Under the pieces are notes generated by a model, which was not told the origin of the DNA, did not search any database, and was given only the letters and a program-made list of their open reading frames with translations. A DNA stretch of 64,000 bases from Parvularcula bermudensis HTCC2503 (lineage in GTDB: Bacteria; Pseudomonadota; Alphaproteobacteria; Caulobacterales; Parvularculaceae). The DNA is taken from contig NC_014414.1 of assembly GCF_000152825.2 (NCBI RefSeq), forward strand, positions 372,001-436,000. Direction: 5' to 3'. Within the stretch, counting starts at the first letter, position 1, and every line of letters begins with the position of its first letter. Made by a program: the position numbers and the translations under genes. This document shows positions 29,171 through 37,841 of this stretch, piece by piece.

Positions 29171-29645
29171 GGATCGTGCGTTCCTGACTGCCATAGCCGC
29201 CATGCCTAAGGGGCCTCTCCTTGGCCTTGACCCGGGCAGTAAGACCATCGGCGTGGCCGTCTCGACGCCCGAACGACGGCTCGCCACCCCAGTTACCGTG
29301 ATCCGCCGGACGAAATTTGGCAAGGATGCCGAAGCTCTCTTCGCCCTTGCCGAGGCGCGCGGCGTTGTGGGCCTCATCATCGGCGTTCCCCTCAATATGG
29401 ATGGGAGTGAAGGCCCCAGAGCGCAATCCGCCCGGACCTTCGGCCGGAACCTTTCCCAAAGGGGGCCTCTGCCGGTCGCCTATTGGGACGAACGCCTCTC
29501 AAGTGTTGCCGCGGAGCGAGCGCTACTGGCCACCGACACCTCCCGCGCCCGGCGCGCCGAGGTGATCGATGCCCATGCCGCCACGCATATCCTGCAAGGA
29601 GCCCTAGACCGCCTGGCAACAAACGGGCATAGCGCCCGCGCATGA
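29169..29645 (+). CDS. ruvX: RuvX/YqgF-family RNase H-fold protein, Holliday junction resolvase-like
   Basis: A 158-residue YqgF protein, involved in 16S rRNA 5' processing and proposed to resolve Holliday junctions. The RNase H core has LLGLDPGSKTIGVAVS, GVPLNMDGSEG, DERLSSVAAER and a C-terminal DAHAATHILQ. The ATG at 29169 gives the N-terminal arm of about 17 residues seen in alphaproteobacterial members. An internal ATG at 29202 is less likely. The stop overlaps the pyrB start by four bases. Confidence 0.9.
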   Translation: MDRAFLTAIAAMPKGPLLGLDPGSKTIGVAVSTPERRLATPVTVIRRTKFGKDAEALFALAEARGVVGLIIGVPLNMDGSEGPRAQSARTFGRNLSQRGPLPVAYWDERLSSVAAERALLATDTSRARRAEVIDAHAATHILQGALDRLATNGHSARA

Positions 29646-30598
29646 CGGCGTTACGACATCTGACCGATGTGGCGTCCCTCCCCGAGGAGACGTTCCGTCG
29701 CCTTCTTTCCCGATCCCTGACCATTCGTGAAATGATGGATCGCGGCTCTTTTCCAGCGCCGGTGCTGGACCGACGGGCCCTCGTCAATCTCTTCTTCGAG
29801 GACTCAACCCGGACGCTGATGTCCTTTGAAATGGCTGCCAAGCGCCTCGGCGCCCACACCTTGACCCTGCCGATTGCCAACTCCTCGGTGAAAAAAGGGG
29901 AGAGCCTTGAGGATACGGTCCTCACCATGTGCGCGCAGGGAGCGGATTATCTGGTGATCCGCGCCCGCGACCAGGGAACGATTGCCCGGGCTATCGACGT
30001 GATCGAGCAGGAGGGGTTTCTGGCCTCCGTGCTCAATGCCGGCGAAGGCTCCTTCGGTCACCCGACCCAGGGGCTGCTCGATGCGGCCACCATGCTGCGC
30101 GCCATCGATCGGACGCCGGATCAGGGGCTCACCGGCTACAAATTGGCGATCTGTGGGGATGTCAGCCATTCCCGGGTTGCCGCCTCGACGATCGAGGCCT
30201 CAGCCTGCCTTGGCGCGGAGATCGTCCTTGGGGGACCGGTCGCCCTGCTTCCCGACGCACCGCCGCCAGGGGTTCAGGCGATGACATCGTCGGTCGCCGA
30301 AGCGGTGAGCGGGGCCGATTTCGTGATGACGCTTCGCCTACAGAAAGAGCGCATGACGAAAGCCCTCGACCTCAGCCTTGAAGAATATCATCGCCAGTAC
30401 GGCCTTCGCCATGAGGTCATCGCCGCGGCCAACCCTGGGGCCTTCATCCTCCATCCCGGTCCCGCCAATCGAAATGTCGAAATCACCGATGCCCTTGCCG
30501 ACGACCCGGCCCGGTCCCTAATCCGCAGCCAAGTCCGGCAGGGGGTCGCCCTACGCATGGCGCTCTTGGAAGAAATCGAAAGGGGAAAATCCCGATGA
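29642..30598 (+). CDS. pyrB: Aspartate carbamoyltransferase catalytic subunit
   Basis: A 318-residue enzyme for the first committed step of pyrimidine synthesis. Phosphate-binding FFEDSTRT and the HPTQGLLDAATM carbamoyl-phosphate/aspartate motif are present, and the end has HPGPANRNVEI. The usual partner pyrC is not next to it. The stop overlaps the plsY start by four bases (ATGA). No leader or regulatory subunit gene is seen. Confidence 0.96.
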   Translation: MTALRHLTDVASLPEETFRRLLSRSLTIREMMDRGSFPAPVLDRRALVNLFFEDSTRTLMSFEMAAKRLGAHTLTLPIANSSVKKGESLEDTVLTMCAQGADYLVIRARDQGTIARAIDVIEQEGFLASVLNAGEGSFGHPTQGLLDAATMLRAIDRTPDQGLTGYKLAICGDVSHSRVAASTIEASACLGAEIVLGGPVALLPDAPPPGVQAMTSSVAEAVSGADFVMTLRLQKERMTKALDLSLEEYHRQYGLRHEVIAAANPGAFILHPGPANRNVEITDALADDPARSLIRSQVRQGVALRMALLEEIERGKSR

Positions 30599-31200
30599 CC
30601 CTGGTCATTCTCATCTTTTCCTATCTGCTTGGGGCCGTCCCCTTTGGCCTTGTCCTCGTGCGAGCCGCCGGCTTGGGGGATATCCGAACGATGGGGTCGG
30701 GCAATATCGGCGCCACCAATGTCCTGCGGACCGGGCGGAAGGATTTGGCCTTCGCCACCCTTCTGCTCGATTCAGGAAAAGGCGCCATCGCCGTCCTACT
30801 CGCCGGGATGCTGTCTTCCTTTGACGCGCGCGTGATGGCGGTGGCCGGCGCCGCCGCTTTCGTTGGGCACTGCTTCCCCGTCTATTTAGGGTTCAAGGGC
30901 GGGAAGGGAGTCGCCACTTTTCTGGGGACTCTCCTGGCCCTCAATATCAAGGTCGCCCTGGTGGCCGGGGGGGTCTGGCTCGCCGTTGCGGCGGTAACCC
31001 GCTACTCTTCCCTTTCGGCCCTGCTGGCCGCGGCACTGACGCCATTCCTGTTCTTAGTCTTTGGCCAATGGGCCTTTTTCGCCGCGTCGGTAGTGATGAC
31101 GGCCCTCATCTTCCTCCGACATCGCGAGAACATCCTCCGTTTGATGGACGGCACGGAAACGAAAATTGGCAAAGGCCCCCGCGACGATGCAGTTGCGTAA
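30595..31200 (+). CDS. plsY: Acyl-phosphate:glycerol-3-phosphate acyltransferase
   Basis: A 201-residue inner-membrane enzyme that makes lysophosphatidate from acyl phosphate. Five helices are expected. The three PlsY signatures are there: GSGNIGATNVLRTG, FKGGKGVATF and HRENI-LR. It overlaps pyrB by four bases, and the ruvX-pyrB-plsY group is probably one transcript. Confidence 0.95.
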   Translation: MTLVILIFSYLLGAVPFGLVLVRAAGLGDIRTMGSGNIGATNVLRTGRKDLAFATLLLDSGKGAIAVLLAGMLSSFDARVMAVAGAAAFVGHCFPVYLGFKGGKGVATFLGTLLALNIKVALVAGGVWLAVAAVTRYSSLSALLAAALTPFLFLVFGQWAFFAASVVMTALIFLRHRENILRLMDGTETKIGKGPRDDAVA

Positions 31201-31388
31201 TCGGCGACCGATCCTGTCCAGTGACGCCCTATTCAAGGCAGAACCTTGCGTTCATGGGTAATTAAGAGATAGTTGTGGGCTGGTGATGCAGTGGGCGCTT
31301 GCCGGATGGGGAAAGTCTTTCCAGTCTTCCTCCACCGTGGTCGGCCTGGGTTCGCTGCGGCGCAGTGTGGCAATGAGGAGATTAGCCG

Positions 31389-32795
31389 ATGGCCGTCAAA
31401 GACGTGCTCAAAAAAATCAAGGATGAAGACATCCAGTATGTCGACCTCCGGTTCACCGACCCCAAGGGCAAATGGCAGCACGTCACCTTCGACAAGTCGA
31501 TGGTGGACGAGGAACTGTTCGAAGATGGCACGATGTTCGACGGGTCATCGATCGCCGGATGGAAAGCCATCAACGAAAGCGACATGATTCTGATGCCCGA
31601 TGCGGAGACGGCGATCGTCGATCCGTTTTTCGCGCAGCCGACCCTGTCGATCATTTGCGATATTCTCGAGCCCTCGACCGGCCAACCCTATAGCCGCGAT
31701 CCCCGGACGACCGCCAAAGCGGCCGAGGCCTATCTCAAATCCTCCGGTATCGGTGACACGGCCTATTTCGGTCCCGAAGCCGAGTTCTTCATTTTCGAAG
31801 ACGTGCGGATCTCCACCGAACAAAACAATATGGGCTTCTCCCTCGACTCAACCGAAGGGCCCTACAACATGGCCCGCGAATATGAGGGCGGGAACCTTGG
31901 TCACCGTCCGCGGGCCAAGGGCGGTTATTTCCCGGTTCCCCCGGTCGACAGCGAGCAAGATCTGCGGAGCGAGATGCTCAGCTATATGTCGCAAATGGGC
32001 CTTGAGCCGGAGAAGCATCACCACGAGGTGGCGCCTTCCCAGCATGAGCTCGGCATGAAGTTCAGCACTCTGCTGAAGATGGCCGACAACATGCAGATTT
32101 ATAAATATGTCGTGCACCAGGTGGCCCACGCCTTCGGCAAAACGGCGACCTTTATGCCCAAGCCGGTCTTCGGCGATAATGGCTCAGGCATGCACGTTCA
32201 CCAGTCGATCTGGAACGCAGGGAAACCGGTTTTCGCCGGCGACCGCTATGCCGATCTATCCGAGACCTGCCTTCACTACATTGGCGGCATCATCAAACAT
32301 GCCCGCGCGATCAACGCCTTCTCGAATGCCTCGACCAACAGCTACAAGCGTCTGGTGCCGGGCTTCGAAGCGCCGATCATGTTGGCCTATTCGGCGCGGA
32401 ACCGCTCGGCCTCGGTTCGGATCCCCTGGGTCTCCTCGCCGAAGGGGAAACGTATCGAAACCCGGTTCCCGGATGCGGCGGGCAACCCCTATCTGACCTT
32501 TGCGGCGCTCTTGATGGCGGGCCTCGATGGGATCGAAAACCGGATCGATCCGGGCGATGCCATGGACAAGGACCTCTATGATCTGAGCCCCGAAGAACAG
32601 CAGGGCATCCCCACGGTCTGCGCCTCCCTCGAAGAGGCCATGGCAGCGCTTGATGCCGATCGGGATTTCCTCCGCAAGGGCAATGTGTTCTCCGACGATC
32701 AGATCGACGCCTATATCGAGCTGAAGATGGAAGAGATCGTGCGCTACAACACGACACCGCACCCCGTCGAATTCGACATGTACTATTCGGTGTAA
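31389..32795 (+). CDS. glnA: Type I glutamine synthetase
   Basis: A 468-residue GSI-beta enzyme, ATP-dependent glutamate to glutamine. The active-site Asp latch and metal residues lie in [14 protein letters not shown] and [15 protein letters not shown]. The adenylylation tyrosine is at residue 397 in DLYDLSPEE, so activity is probably controlled by GlnE/PII. A GAGGAG ribosome site precedes the ATG. Unlike in many alphaproteobacteria, no glnB (PII) gene lies directly upstream. A strong terminator follows. Confidence 0.97.
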   Translation: MAVKDVLKKIKDEDIQYVDLRFTDPKGKWQHVTFDKSMVDEELFEDGTMFDGSSIAGWKAINESDMILMPDAETAIVDPFFAQPTLSIICDILEPSTGQPYSRDPRTTAKAAEAYLKSSGIGDTAYFGPEAEFFIFEDVRISTEQNNMGFSLDSTEGPYNMAREYEGGNLGHRPRAKGGYFPVPPVDSEQDLRSEMLSYMSQMGLEPEKHHHEVAPSQHELGMKFSTLLKMADNMQIYKYVVHQVAHAFGKTATFMPKPVFGDNGSGMHVHQSIWNAGKPVFAGDRYADLSETCLHYIGGIIKHARAINAFSNASTNSYKRLVPGFEAPIMLAYSARNRSASVRIPWVSSPKGKRIETRFPDAAGNPYLTFAALLMAGLDGIENRIDPGDAMDKDLYDLSPEEQQGIPTVCASLEEAMAALDADRDFLRKGNVFSDDQIDAYIELKMEEIVRYNTTPHPVEFDMYYSV

Positions 32796-32861
32796 GTTTC
32801 GGACGGCGCCCCCCTTTGGCGGGGCGTCTTTCGAAGCCGGGGGTCCCTCCCCCCTCGACTG

Positions 32862-32891
32862 GGCCGCCCTTCACTGAGGGGCGGTCTTTTT
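32862..32891 (+). terminator. Rho-independent terminator after glnA
   Basis: GGCCGCCC (32862-32869) pairs with GGGCGGTC (32879-32886, one G-U pair) around a 9-base loop and is followed by TTTTT. A weaker GC-rich stem lies just before it near 32806-32831. Confidence 0.85.
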
Positions 32892-32951
32892 GATGGCCCC
32901 CCCGCGCTTTAACGCCTTTTGCCTGTCGGCAGAGCGGACGGGGAAGCGCCC

Positions 32952-34331
32952 TTAGGCGGCCTCAAGAATGACCCGATTACGGCCGCCTTCTTTGGCCCGA
33001 TAGAGGGCTTCATCCGCGCGTTTCAACAGTGATGCCGGGGTTTCCTCTCGGCTGGTGCCATCAAAAAAGGCCATGCCGATGCTGACGGTCACGCTGAACG
33101 ATTGCCCGTTTCCGGCATCGATTTGCAGGCCCGCAATTTCCTTTCGAAGCCGTTCGGCAATCACTTCCGACCCCTCCCTTGGGGTTTCGGGCAACACCAC
33201 CACGAACTCTTCGCCGCCATAACGACAGGCAAGGTCCATCCCCCGGAGCGAGAAATGCAGCATGTGGCCGATTTCGCGCAAAACGGCATCCCCCACGTCA
33301 TGCCCATAGGTATCGTTGACGGCTTTGAAGAAATCCACATCGAGGATCATGACACTGAGAGGCAGTTCTCGTTTGACCGCCTTGGTCAGCAGGCGCGGCA
33401 ATTGCGACTGCAGGAACCGCCGATTGTAGATGCCGGTCAGCCCGTCAAGAACGGCCAATTCAAGACTTTGACTTAGCGAGTCGCGCAGGTGCTCGACATA
33501 CCATTTGCGGCGAAGCTGCGTGCGGACCCTGGCCGCCATTTCCTGCACATCGATGGGGCGCATGAGATAGTCATTGACCCCGATATCCAGCGCCTTGACC
33601 AACCGCCGCGTATCCTCCTGATCGGCGATCGCCAGCAATGGCAGGAGACGGGAGCCTTCGGCCGAGCGGATCGCCGAACACAGTCGAAGGGGATCGTAAC
33701 TCTCAAGTCCCAAATCGACCATGATCATATCCGGCAGGTCGGTTCGGATACGATCCAAAAGCTCACGGCTGTCATTCTGATAACTGAAATTGATCCCGGA
33801 CAGCAGACTTTCGCTGTCATTTTCGAGGCCTTCGATTACGGGACGATCGCTGATGATGATGACTTCGCCGATCTCACGCTCGACATCCTCGATCTTCGGG
33901 GTTTCGATCGCGCCCAATTGCGCCCCTTGGGCGTGACGATGCCGCAACTCGTCAGTCATCTGCTTCAACCGTGAGAGGTTTCGGACCCGCGCGAACAGGG
34001 CCAGATCCTGGACCGGCTTGGTCAGAAAATCATCGGCCCCGGCTTCGAGCCCCGCAATCCGGTCGCTGCGCTGGTCGAGGGCGGTGACCATCACCACGGG
34101 GATGTGGCGGGTCAGGGGGTCTTCTTTCAGGAGCTTACAGGTCTCAAAGCCATCGATCCCCGGCATCATCACATCGAGCAGGATGATATCGGGGGACTGC
34201 GTCCGCGCCAGCTCGATGGCTTCGCGGCCCCCAAGGGCCGTGATCACCTCGAAATATTCTGCTCTGAGTTTGGCCTCCAGAAGCTTTACGTTCGGGGCGA
34301 GATCGTCGACTACCAAGACGCGTGCGGTCAT
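32952..34331 (-). CDS. pleD: PleD-like response regulator diguanylate cyclase
   Basis: A 459-residue protein with two receiver domains and a GGDEF domain. The first receiver has Asp53 as phospho-acceptor (ILLDVMMPG) and Lys105. The second is the degenerate adaptor receiver typical of PleD. The cyclase has an active GGEEF and, five residues before it, an RGMD inhibitory site that binds c-di-GMP. In Caulobacter, PleD drives the swarmer-to-stalked transition. It lies 47 bases after divK on the same strand, the classic divK-pleD arrangement. I start at MTARVLVVDD (34331). An ATG four codons earlier is possible. Confidence 0.93.
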   Translation of the reverse strand: MTARVLVVDDLAPNVKLLEAKLRAEYFEVITALGGREAIELARTQSPDIILLDVMMPGIDGFETCKLLKEDPLTRHIPVVMVTALDQRSDRIAGLEAGADDFLTKPVQDLALFARVRNLSRLKQMTDELRHRHAQGAQLGAIETPKIEDVEREIGEVIIISDRPVIEGLENDSESLLSGINFSYQNDSRELLDRIRTDLPDMIMVDLGLESYDPLRLCSAIRSAEGSRLLPLLAIADQEDTRRLVKALDIGVNDYLMRPIDVQEMAARVRTQLRRKWYVEHLRDSLSQSLELAVLDGLTGIYNRRFLQSQLPRLLTKAVKRELPLSVMILDVDFFKAVNDTYGHDVGDAVLREIGHMLHFSLRGMDLACRYGGEEFVVVLPETPREGSEVIAERLRKEIAGLQIDAGNGQSFSVTVSIGMAFFDGTSREETPASLLKRADEALYRAKEGGRNRVILEAA

Positions 34332-34378
34332 ACGCTTTCTCAATCATGAGAGGGGGAACCCCCGGGACAGCGCGTATT

Positions 34379-34771
34379 CTAGCTGAGATACCTTTTCACT
34401 TTATCAAGAAATACCGGAACTGAGATCGGCTTGGCGATATAGTCTTCACATCCGCCTTCACGGATGCGGGCCTCGTCGCTCTTCATCGCGAAGGCCGTCA
34501 CGGCAATCACAGGGATTGCCCGCAACTCGTCATCGGCCTTGATCTCACGGGTCACGTCGAGACCGGATTTCTCGGGAAGTTGAATATCCATCAAAATCAG
34601 GTCGGGGCGATGAGCCCGCGCCAGATCAAGCGCTTCGGCGCCATTCACCGCCTGGAGCACCCGATATCCCTGGACTTCGAGAAGGTCGTGGAAGAGCTTC
34701 ATGTTAAGCTCATTATCCTCGACGATCAGAACCGTCCGGTCCGCGTTTGGAGTGCCCGCAGGCTCACTCAT
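34379..34771 (-). CDS. divK: DivK-like single-domain response regulator
   Basis: A 130-residue stand-alone receiver with [13 protein letters not shown], the phospho-acceptor Asp62 in [11 protein letters not shown], Thr in VTAFAM and Lys in AKPIS. The very close match to the DivK pattern, and pleD next door, support the assignment. DivK controls the DivL-CckA-CtrA pathway in polarity and cell division. The ATG at 34771 is preferred, and one ten codons earlier is in frame. Confidence 0.92.
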   Translation of the reverse strand: MSEPAGTPNADRTVLIVEDNELNMKLFHDLLEVQGYRVLQAVNGAEALDLARAHRPDLILMDIQLPEKSGLDVTREIKADDELRAIPVIAVTAFAMKSDEARIREGGCEDYIAKPISVPVFLDKVKRYLS

Positions 34772-34891
34772 TTGATTCACACCTACTGGCAAATGCATCA
34801 ATCCCAGATACTTTACGGTGAGTCCGCACCGGTAAACCCCGATCGTCTCACACCCCTCTAAACAATTGACACTGTTGTTCGACCATCGAAG

Positions 34892-34906
34892 TTAATTGCA
34901 GGTTGA
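34892..34906. promoter_or_regulatory. CtrA-like box in the divK/dinB divergent region
   Basis: TTAA-N7-TTGA at 34892-34906 differs from the CtrA consensus TTAA-N7-TTAA at one base. It lies about 120 bases upstream of divK and 10-24 bases before the dinB start. A single near-match can occur by chance. Confidence 0.3.
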
Positions 34907-34915
34907 CCTTGGACC

Positions 34916-36214
34916 ATGGAATCGACAGCGACAAATTCTAAGGGCGTGTGCCTTGATTGCGGCGGGGTCAGCGAGCCCGTATCGCCTCTCTGTCCAATCT
35001 GTGGCTCGGCAAGGCAAGTATCCCATCCCGAACTGGATCGCCTCTCCATCGCTCATGTCGATTGCGACGCCTTCTTTGCTGCCATCGAAAAGCGCGACGA
35101 CCCAAGCCTTGTCGACAAGCCCGTGCTGGTGGGCGGCGGCCATCGCGGCGTGGTCTCGACATGCTGCTATATCGCCCGGTCCTACGGCATCCACTCCGCC
35201 ATGCCGATGTTCAAGGCAAAGGCCCTCTGCCCCCAGGCTGTCATCGTGCCCCCCCGCGGCGCGGCCTATCGGGAGGCGGCGGCCCAAATCCGCGACTTGA
35301 TGGCGCCCCTGACCCCGCTGATCCAGCCGGTCTCCATCGATGAGGCTTATCTCGATCTGGGCGGGACTGAGCGCCTTCATGGCGCCATTCCAGCGCAATT
35401 GCTGGCAAAGCTCGCCAAAGACGTCGAAACCCAGATAGGCATCACCCTTTCCATCGGTCTGAGCGTCAATAAATTGCTCGCCAAGATCGCGTCGGATTTC
35501 GACAAACCGCGGGGGTTCACCCTCATTGGCGGCACCGAAGCGGCGAACTTCCTCGCCCCCTATCCGCCGGGCCTGTTGCCGGGAATCGGCACCCGCTTTT
35601 CAGAGAAGCTGATGCGCGACGGATTCCGTACATTGGGAGACCTACAGCACTGTTCCACTCGAGAGCTTGTGGATCGTTATGGGGAGCACGGCTTGACCCT
35701 CAGGGCCCGCGCCTGCGGCGAAGATCCCCGTCCGGTGACCGTGGATCGTGAGACCAAGAGCGTTTCCGGAGAGACGACGTTTCGCGCCGATATCGGCGAT
35801 GCCGCCGCCTTAGAGGACCATCTCTATGCAATGGCGCGAAAGGTCTCCTCCCGCGCCAAAGAAAAGGGCCTTGCGGGCCGTGTCGTCACGCTGAAGCTCA
35901 AGACCGCCCGATTTCGCACCTTCACCCGGCGCCAGACCCTGCCCCATGCCTCGAACCTGACGCGGGTTATTTTCGATTGCGCACGGGCAATGTTGACTGC
36001 CGAGCTTCAAAAAGGGAGGACTCCGGTCACCTATCGCTTGATCGGGGCCGGGATCTCCGATCTGGTACCGGCAGAGGTCATGCATGACGGCTATCTTTTC
36101 GCCGAGGACCTCGAAAAAACCGGACGCCGCGAGGATGCGATCGATAAGCTCAACGCGCGCTTCGGCGAAGACAGTATCGGCACCATGCGCGACCGGCGCA
36201 TCGCGAGAAAGTGA
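34916..36214 (+). CDS. dinB: DNA polymerase IV (Y-family) with N-terminal zinc ribbon
   Basis: A 432-residue translesion polymerase. The palm has HVDCDAFFAAIE (metal ligands Asp49, with Asp142-Glu143 in VSIDEAYLD), followed by thumb, little finger and a C-terminal tail. Unlike E. coli DinB, residues 12-29 form a CX2C-X10-CX2C zinc-ribbon-like motif (Cys12, 15, 26, 29) before the catalytic core. The usual beta-clamp motif near the C-terminus is only weakly recognisable as GYLFAED. I could not fit the alphaproteobacterial LexA box GTTC-N7-GTTC in the upstream region. Confidence 0.94.
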   Translation: MESTATNSKGVCLDCGGVSEPVSPLCPICGSARQVSHPELDRLSIAHVDCDAFFAAIEKRDDPSLVDKPVLVGGGHRGVVSTCCYIARSYGIHSAMPMFKAKALCPQAVIVPPRGAAYREAAAQIRDLMAPLTPLIQPVSIDEAYLDLGGTERLHGAIPAQLLAKLAKDVETQIGITLSIGLSVNKLLAKIASDFDKPRGFTLIGGTEAANFLAPYPPGLLPGIGTRFSEKLMRDGFRTLGDLQHCSTRELVDRYGEHGLTLRARACGEDPRPVTVDRETKSVSGETTFRADIGDAAALEDHLYAMARKVSSRAKEKGLAGRVVTLKLKTARFRTFTRRQTLPHASNLTRVIFDCARAMLTAELQKGRTPVTYRLIGAGISDLVPAEVMHDGYLFAEDLEKTGRREDAIDKLNARFGEDSIGTMRDRRIARK

Positions 36215-36221
36215 GACCACG

Positions 36222-36713
36222 ATGACGAGCCCCTTTGACGACCGCCTTGATAAAATGGGTATCGTTTTGCCCGAGCCAGCCGCCCCCGTAGCCTCCTATG
36301 TCCCGGCGATGGCCGTTGGCGAGCTGCTTTTCGTTTCAGGTCAGATCCCCGTAGCCTCTGAAACCCTGGTCAAGGGGATTGTCGGCGGCGCCCCGTGGTC
36401 TGACGTCCCCGCCCTTACCCTTGAGGAAGGCAAGGAAGCCGCCAAAATATGTGCGATCAATCTGCTCGCCCAGGTCAAAGCGTATCTTGGGGGCAGTCTG
36501 TCCGATCTGGTTGGCTGCGTGAAACTGGGGGGCTTTGTCGCCTGCGGCCCCGATTTTCGTGACCAGCCGGCGGTGATCAACGGTGCCTCTGACTTTATGA
36601 TCGATGTGATGGGGGATGCGGGACGACACACGCGTTTTGCCGTCGGTGCGCCCTCACTGCCCCTTGGCGTTGCGGTGGAGATCGACGGTATCTTCCGGAT
36701 CAAGCAATCCTAA
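36222..36713 (+). CDS. RidA/YjgF-family protein
   Basis: A 163-residue member of the RidA superfamily, of the longer YjgH/YabJ-like subgroup. It has GELLFVSGQIPV near residue 35, the GCVKLGGFVAC core strand and the C-terminal LPLGVAVEIDGIF. The family deaminates reactive enamine/imine intermediates, but the subgroup's substrate is not clear and I do not assign one. It follows dinB by seven bases. Its last 60 bases overlap the convergent lpxB 3' end. Confidence 0.88.
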   Translation: MTSPFDDRLDKMGIVLPEPAAPVASYVPAMAVGELLFVSGQIPVASETLVKGIVGGAPWSDVPALTLEEGKEAAKICAINLLAQVKAYLGGSLSDLVGCVKLGGFVACGPDFRDQPAVINGASDFMIDVMGDAGRHTRFAVGAPSLPLGVAVEIDGIFRIKQS

Positions 36714-37841
36714 CACCGCCTCGGCGGCACGGCCTGCGGTATTGCCCTCCCCGATCAAGGCGGGCAGCAATTGCCGATACGCCGTCAATTGCGTCCGTCG
36801 CGCATCATCGTCAGTAAATAGACGAATAATGTCCGCGGACAGTTGATCGGGCGTGCAATCATCCTGAAGACGTTCGGGAATGACTTCGCGCCCGGCAAAT
36901 ATGTTCACTATCGAGATATATTCAGTAATTAGAACACGCTTTGCCCAAAAGGCCGTCAGCGGATCGACCCGATAGCCCACGACCATGGGCGTTCCGGCCA
37001 TGGCAATTTCCGTCGTCACCGTGCCTGACGCGGCGAGGGCAACATCGGCCGCCTCAAAGAGATCGTATCGCTCTTCGGGGGGAATGCAGAGGGGGGGCAC
37101 AGGCCATTCCCTGGTCGCCGTCACCACCTGTTCGGCAACAGAAGGGGCAAGCGGTATCACCGGCACAAGGCCCCGTACCGACTGCGCAGCCAGGGTGGTG
37201 GCGTCGCCGAAGATCGACAGGAGGCGACTGACCTCGCCTTTACGGCTGCCCGGCAGAACCGCGAGAAGATCCCGCCCCTCAAGCCCGTGGCGGGTCCGAA
37301 ACGCCTTACCGGACCGCGGCGTCGCCGCCATCGCTTCGAAATTTGGGTTTCCGACGAACAGCGCCCTCGTCCCCGCTTCCTCGAAGATTGGAGGTTCGAA
37401 AGGCAGCAGGGCGAGGACCAGGTCAAAATGATCGCGGACAAATGCGGTCCGCTGGGGGCGCGAGGCCCAGACCTGTGGCGCGCCATATTTGACGATCGGT
37501 AGGTTAGGGGCACGCTGACGAATCCGTTTCGCGGACAATCGAGAGAACGTCCATCCGTCGACAAAGACGGCGCAGACCACATCCCCTTGGGCGGCCCGCC
37601 GGGCCAATTGCCGCGCGCGAGACCAGGCCGCAGGGATCACCTTCGCGACGTCGGTGAACCCCATGACGGAGAAAATATCGATATCGAAAAGGCTCTCAAA
37701 CCCTTCGGCCTGCATTTGCGGCCCCCCGCACCCGGTAAAGGTCAGATGGGGTGCCCGCTGTCTCATCTCTCTGATAAGCGCAGCGCCAAGGGCATCGGCC
37801 GACGGTTCCACCGCGGCGATCATCACGACCGGCGGCGTCAC
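36654..37841 (-). CDS. lpxB: Lipid-A-disaccharide synthase
   Basis: A 395-residue GT19 glycosyltransferase that joins UDP-diacylglucosamine and lipid X. It has the EPSADALGA opening (SGEASGD-like), GGPQMQAEGFESL, FSVMGF, PQVWASRP and the donor-site ASGTVTTEIAMAGTPMVV. It is the last gene of the envelope operon and overlaps lpxI by four bases. Its 3' end runs 60 bases into the convergent RidA gene, giving a short extra C-terminal tail (DTVDLHRNAKGQ). Confidence 0.95.
   Translation of the reverse strand: MTPPVVMIAAVEPSADALGAALIREMRQRAPHLTFTGCGGPQMQAEGFESLFDIDIFSVMGFTDVAKVIPAAWSRARQLARRAAQGDVVCAVFVDGWTFSRLSAKRIRQRAPNLPIVKYGAPQVWASRPQRTAFVRDHFDLVLALLPFEPPIFEEAGTRALFVGNPNFEAMAATPRSGKAFRTRHGLEGRDLLAVLPGSRKGEVSRLLSIFGDATTLAAQSVRGLVPVIPLAPSVAEQVVTATREWPVPPLCIPPEERYDLFEAADVALAASGTVTTEIAMAGTPMVVGYRVDPLTAFWAKRVLITEYISIVNIFAGREVIPERLQDDCTPDQLSADIIRLFTDDDARRTQLTAYRQLLPALIGEGNTAGRAAEAVLGLLDPEDTVDLHRNAKGQ

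Noticed and set aside
34861-34915. LexA box before dinB (GTTC-N7-GTTC)
   Set aside because: A GTTC is present near 34877, but the sequence seven bases later is GAAG, not GTTC, so the alphaproteobacterial SOS box is not met.
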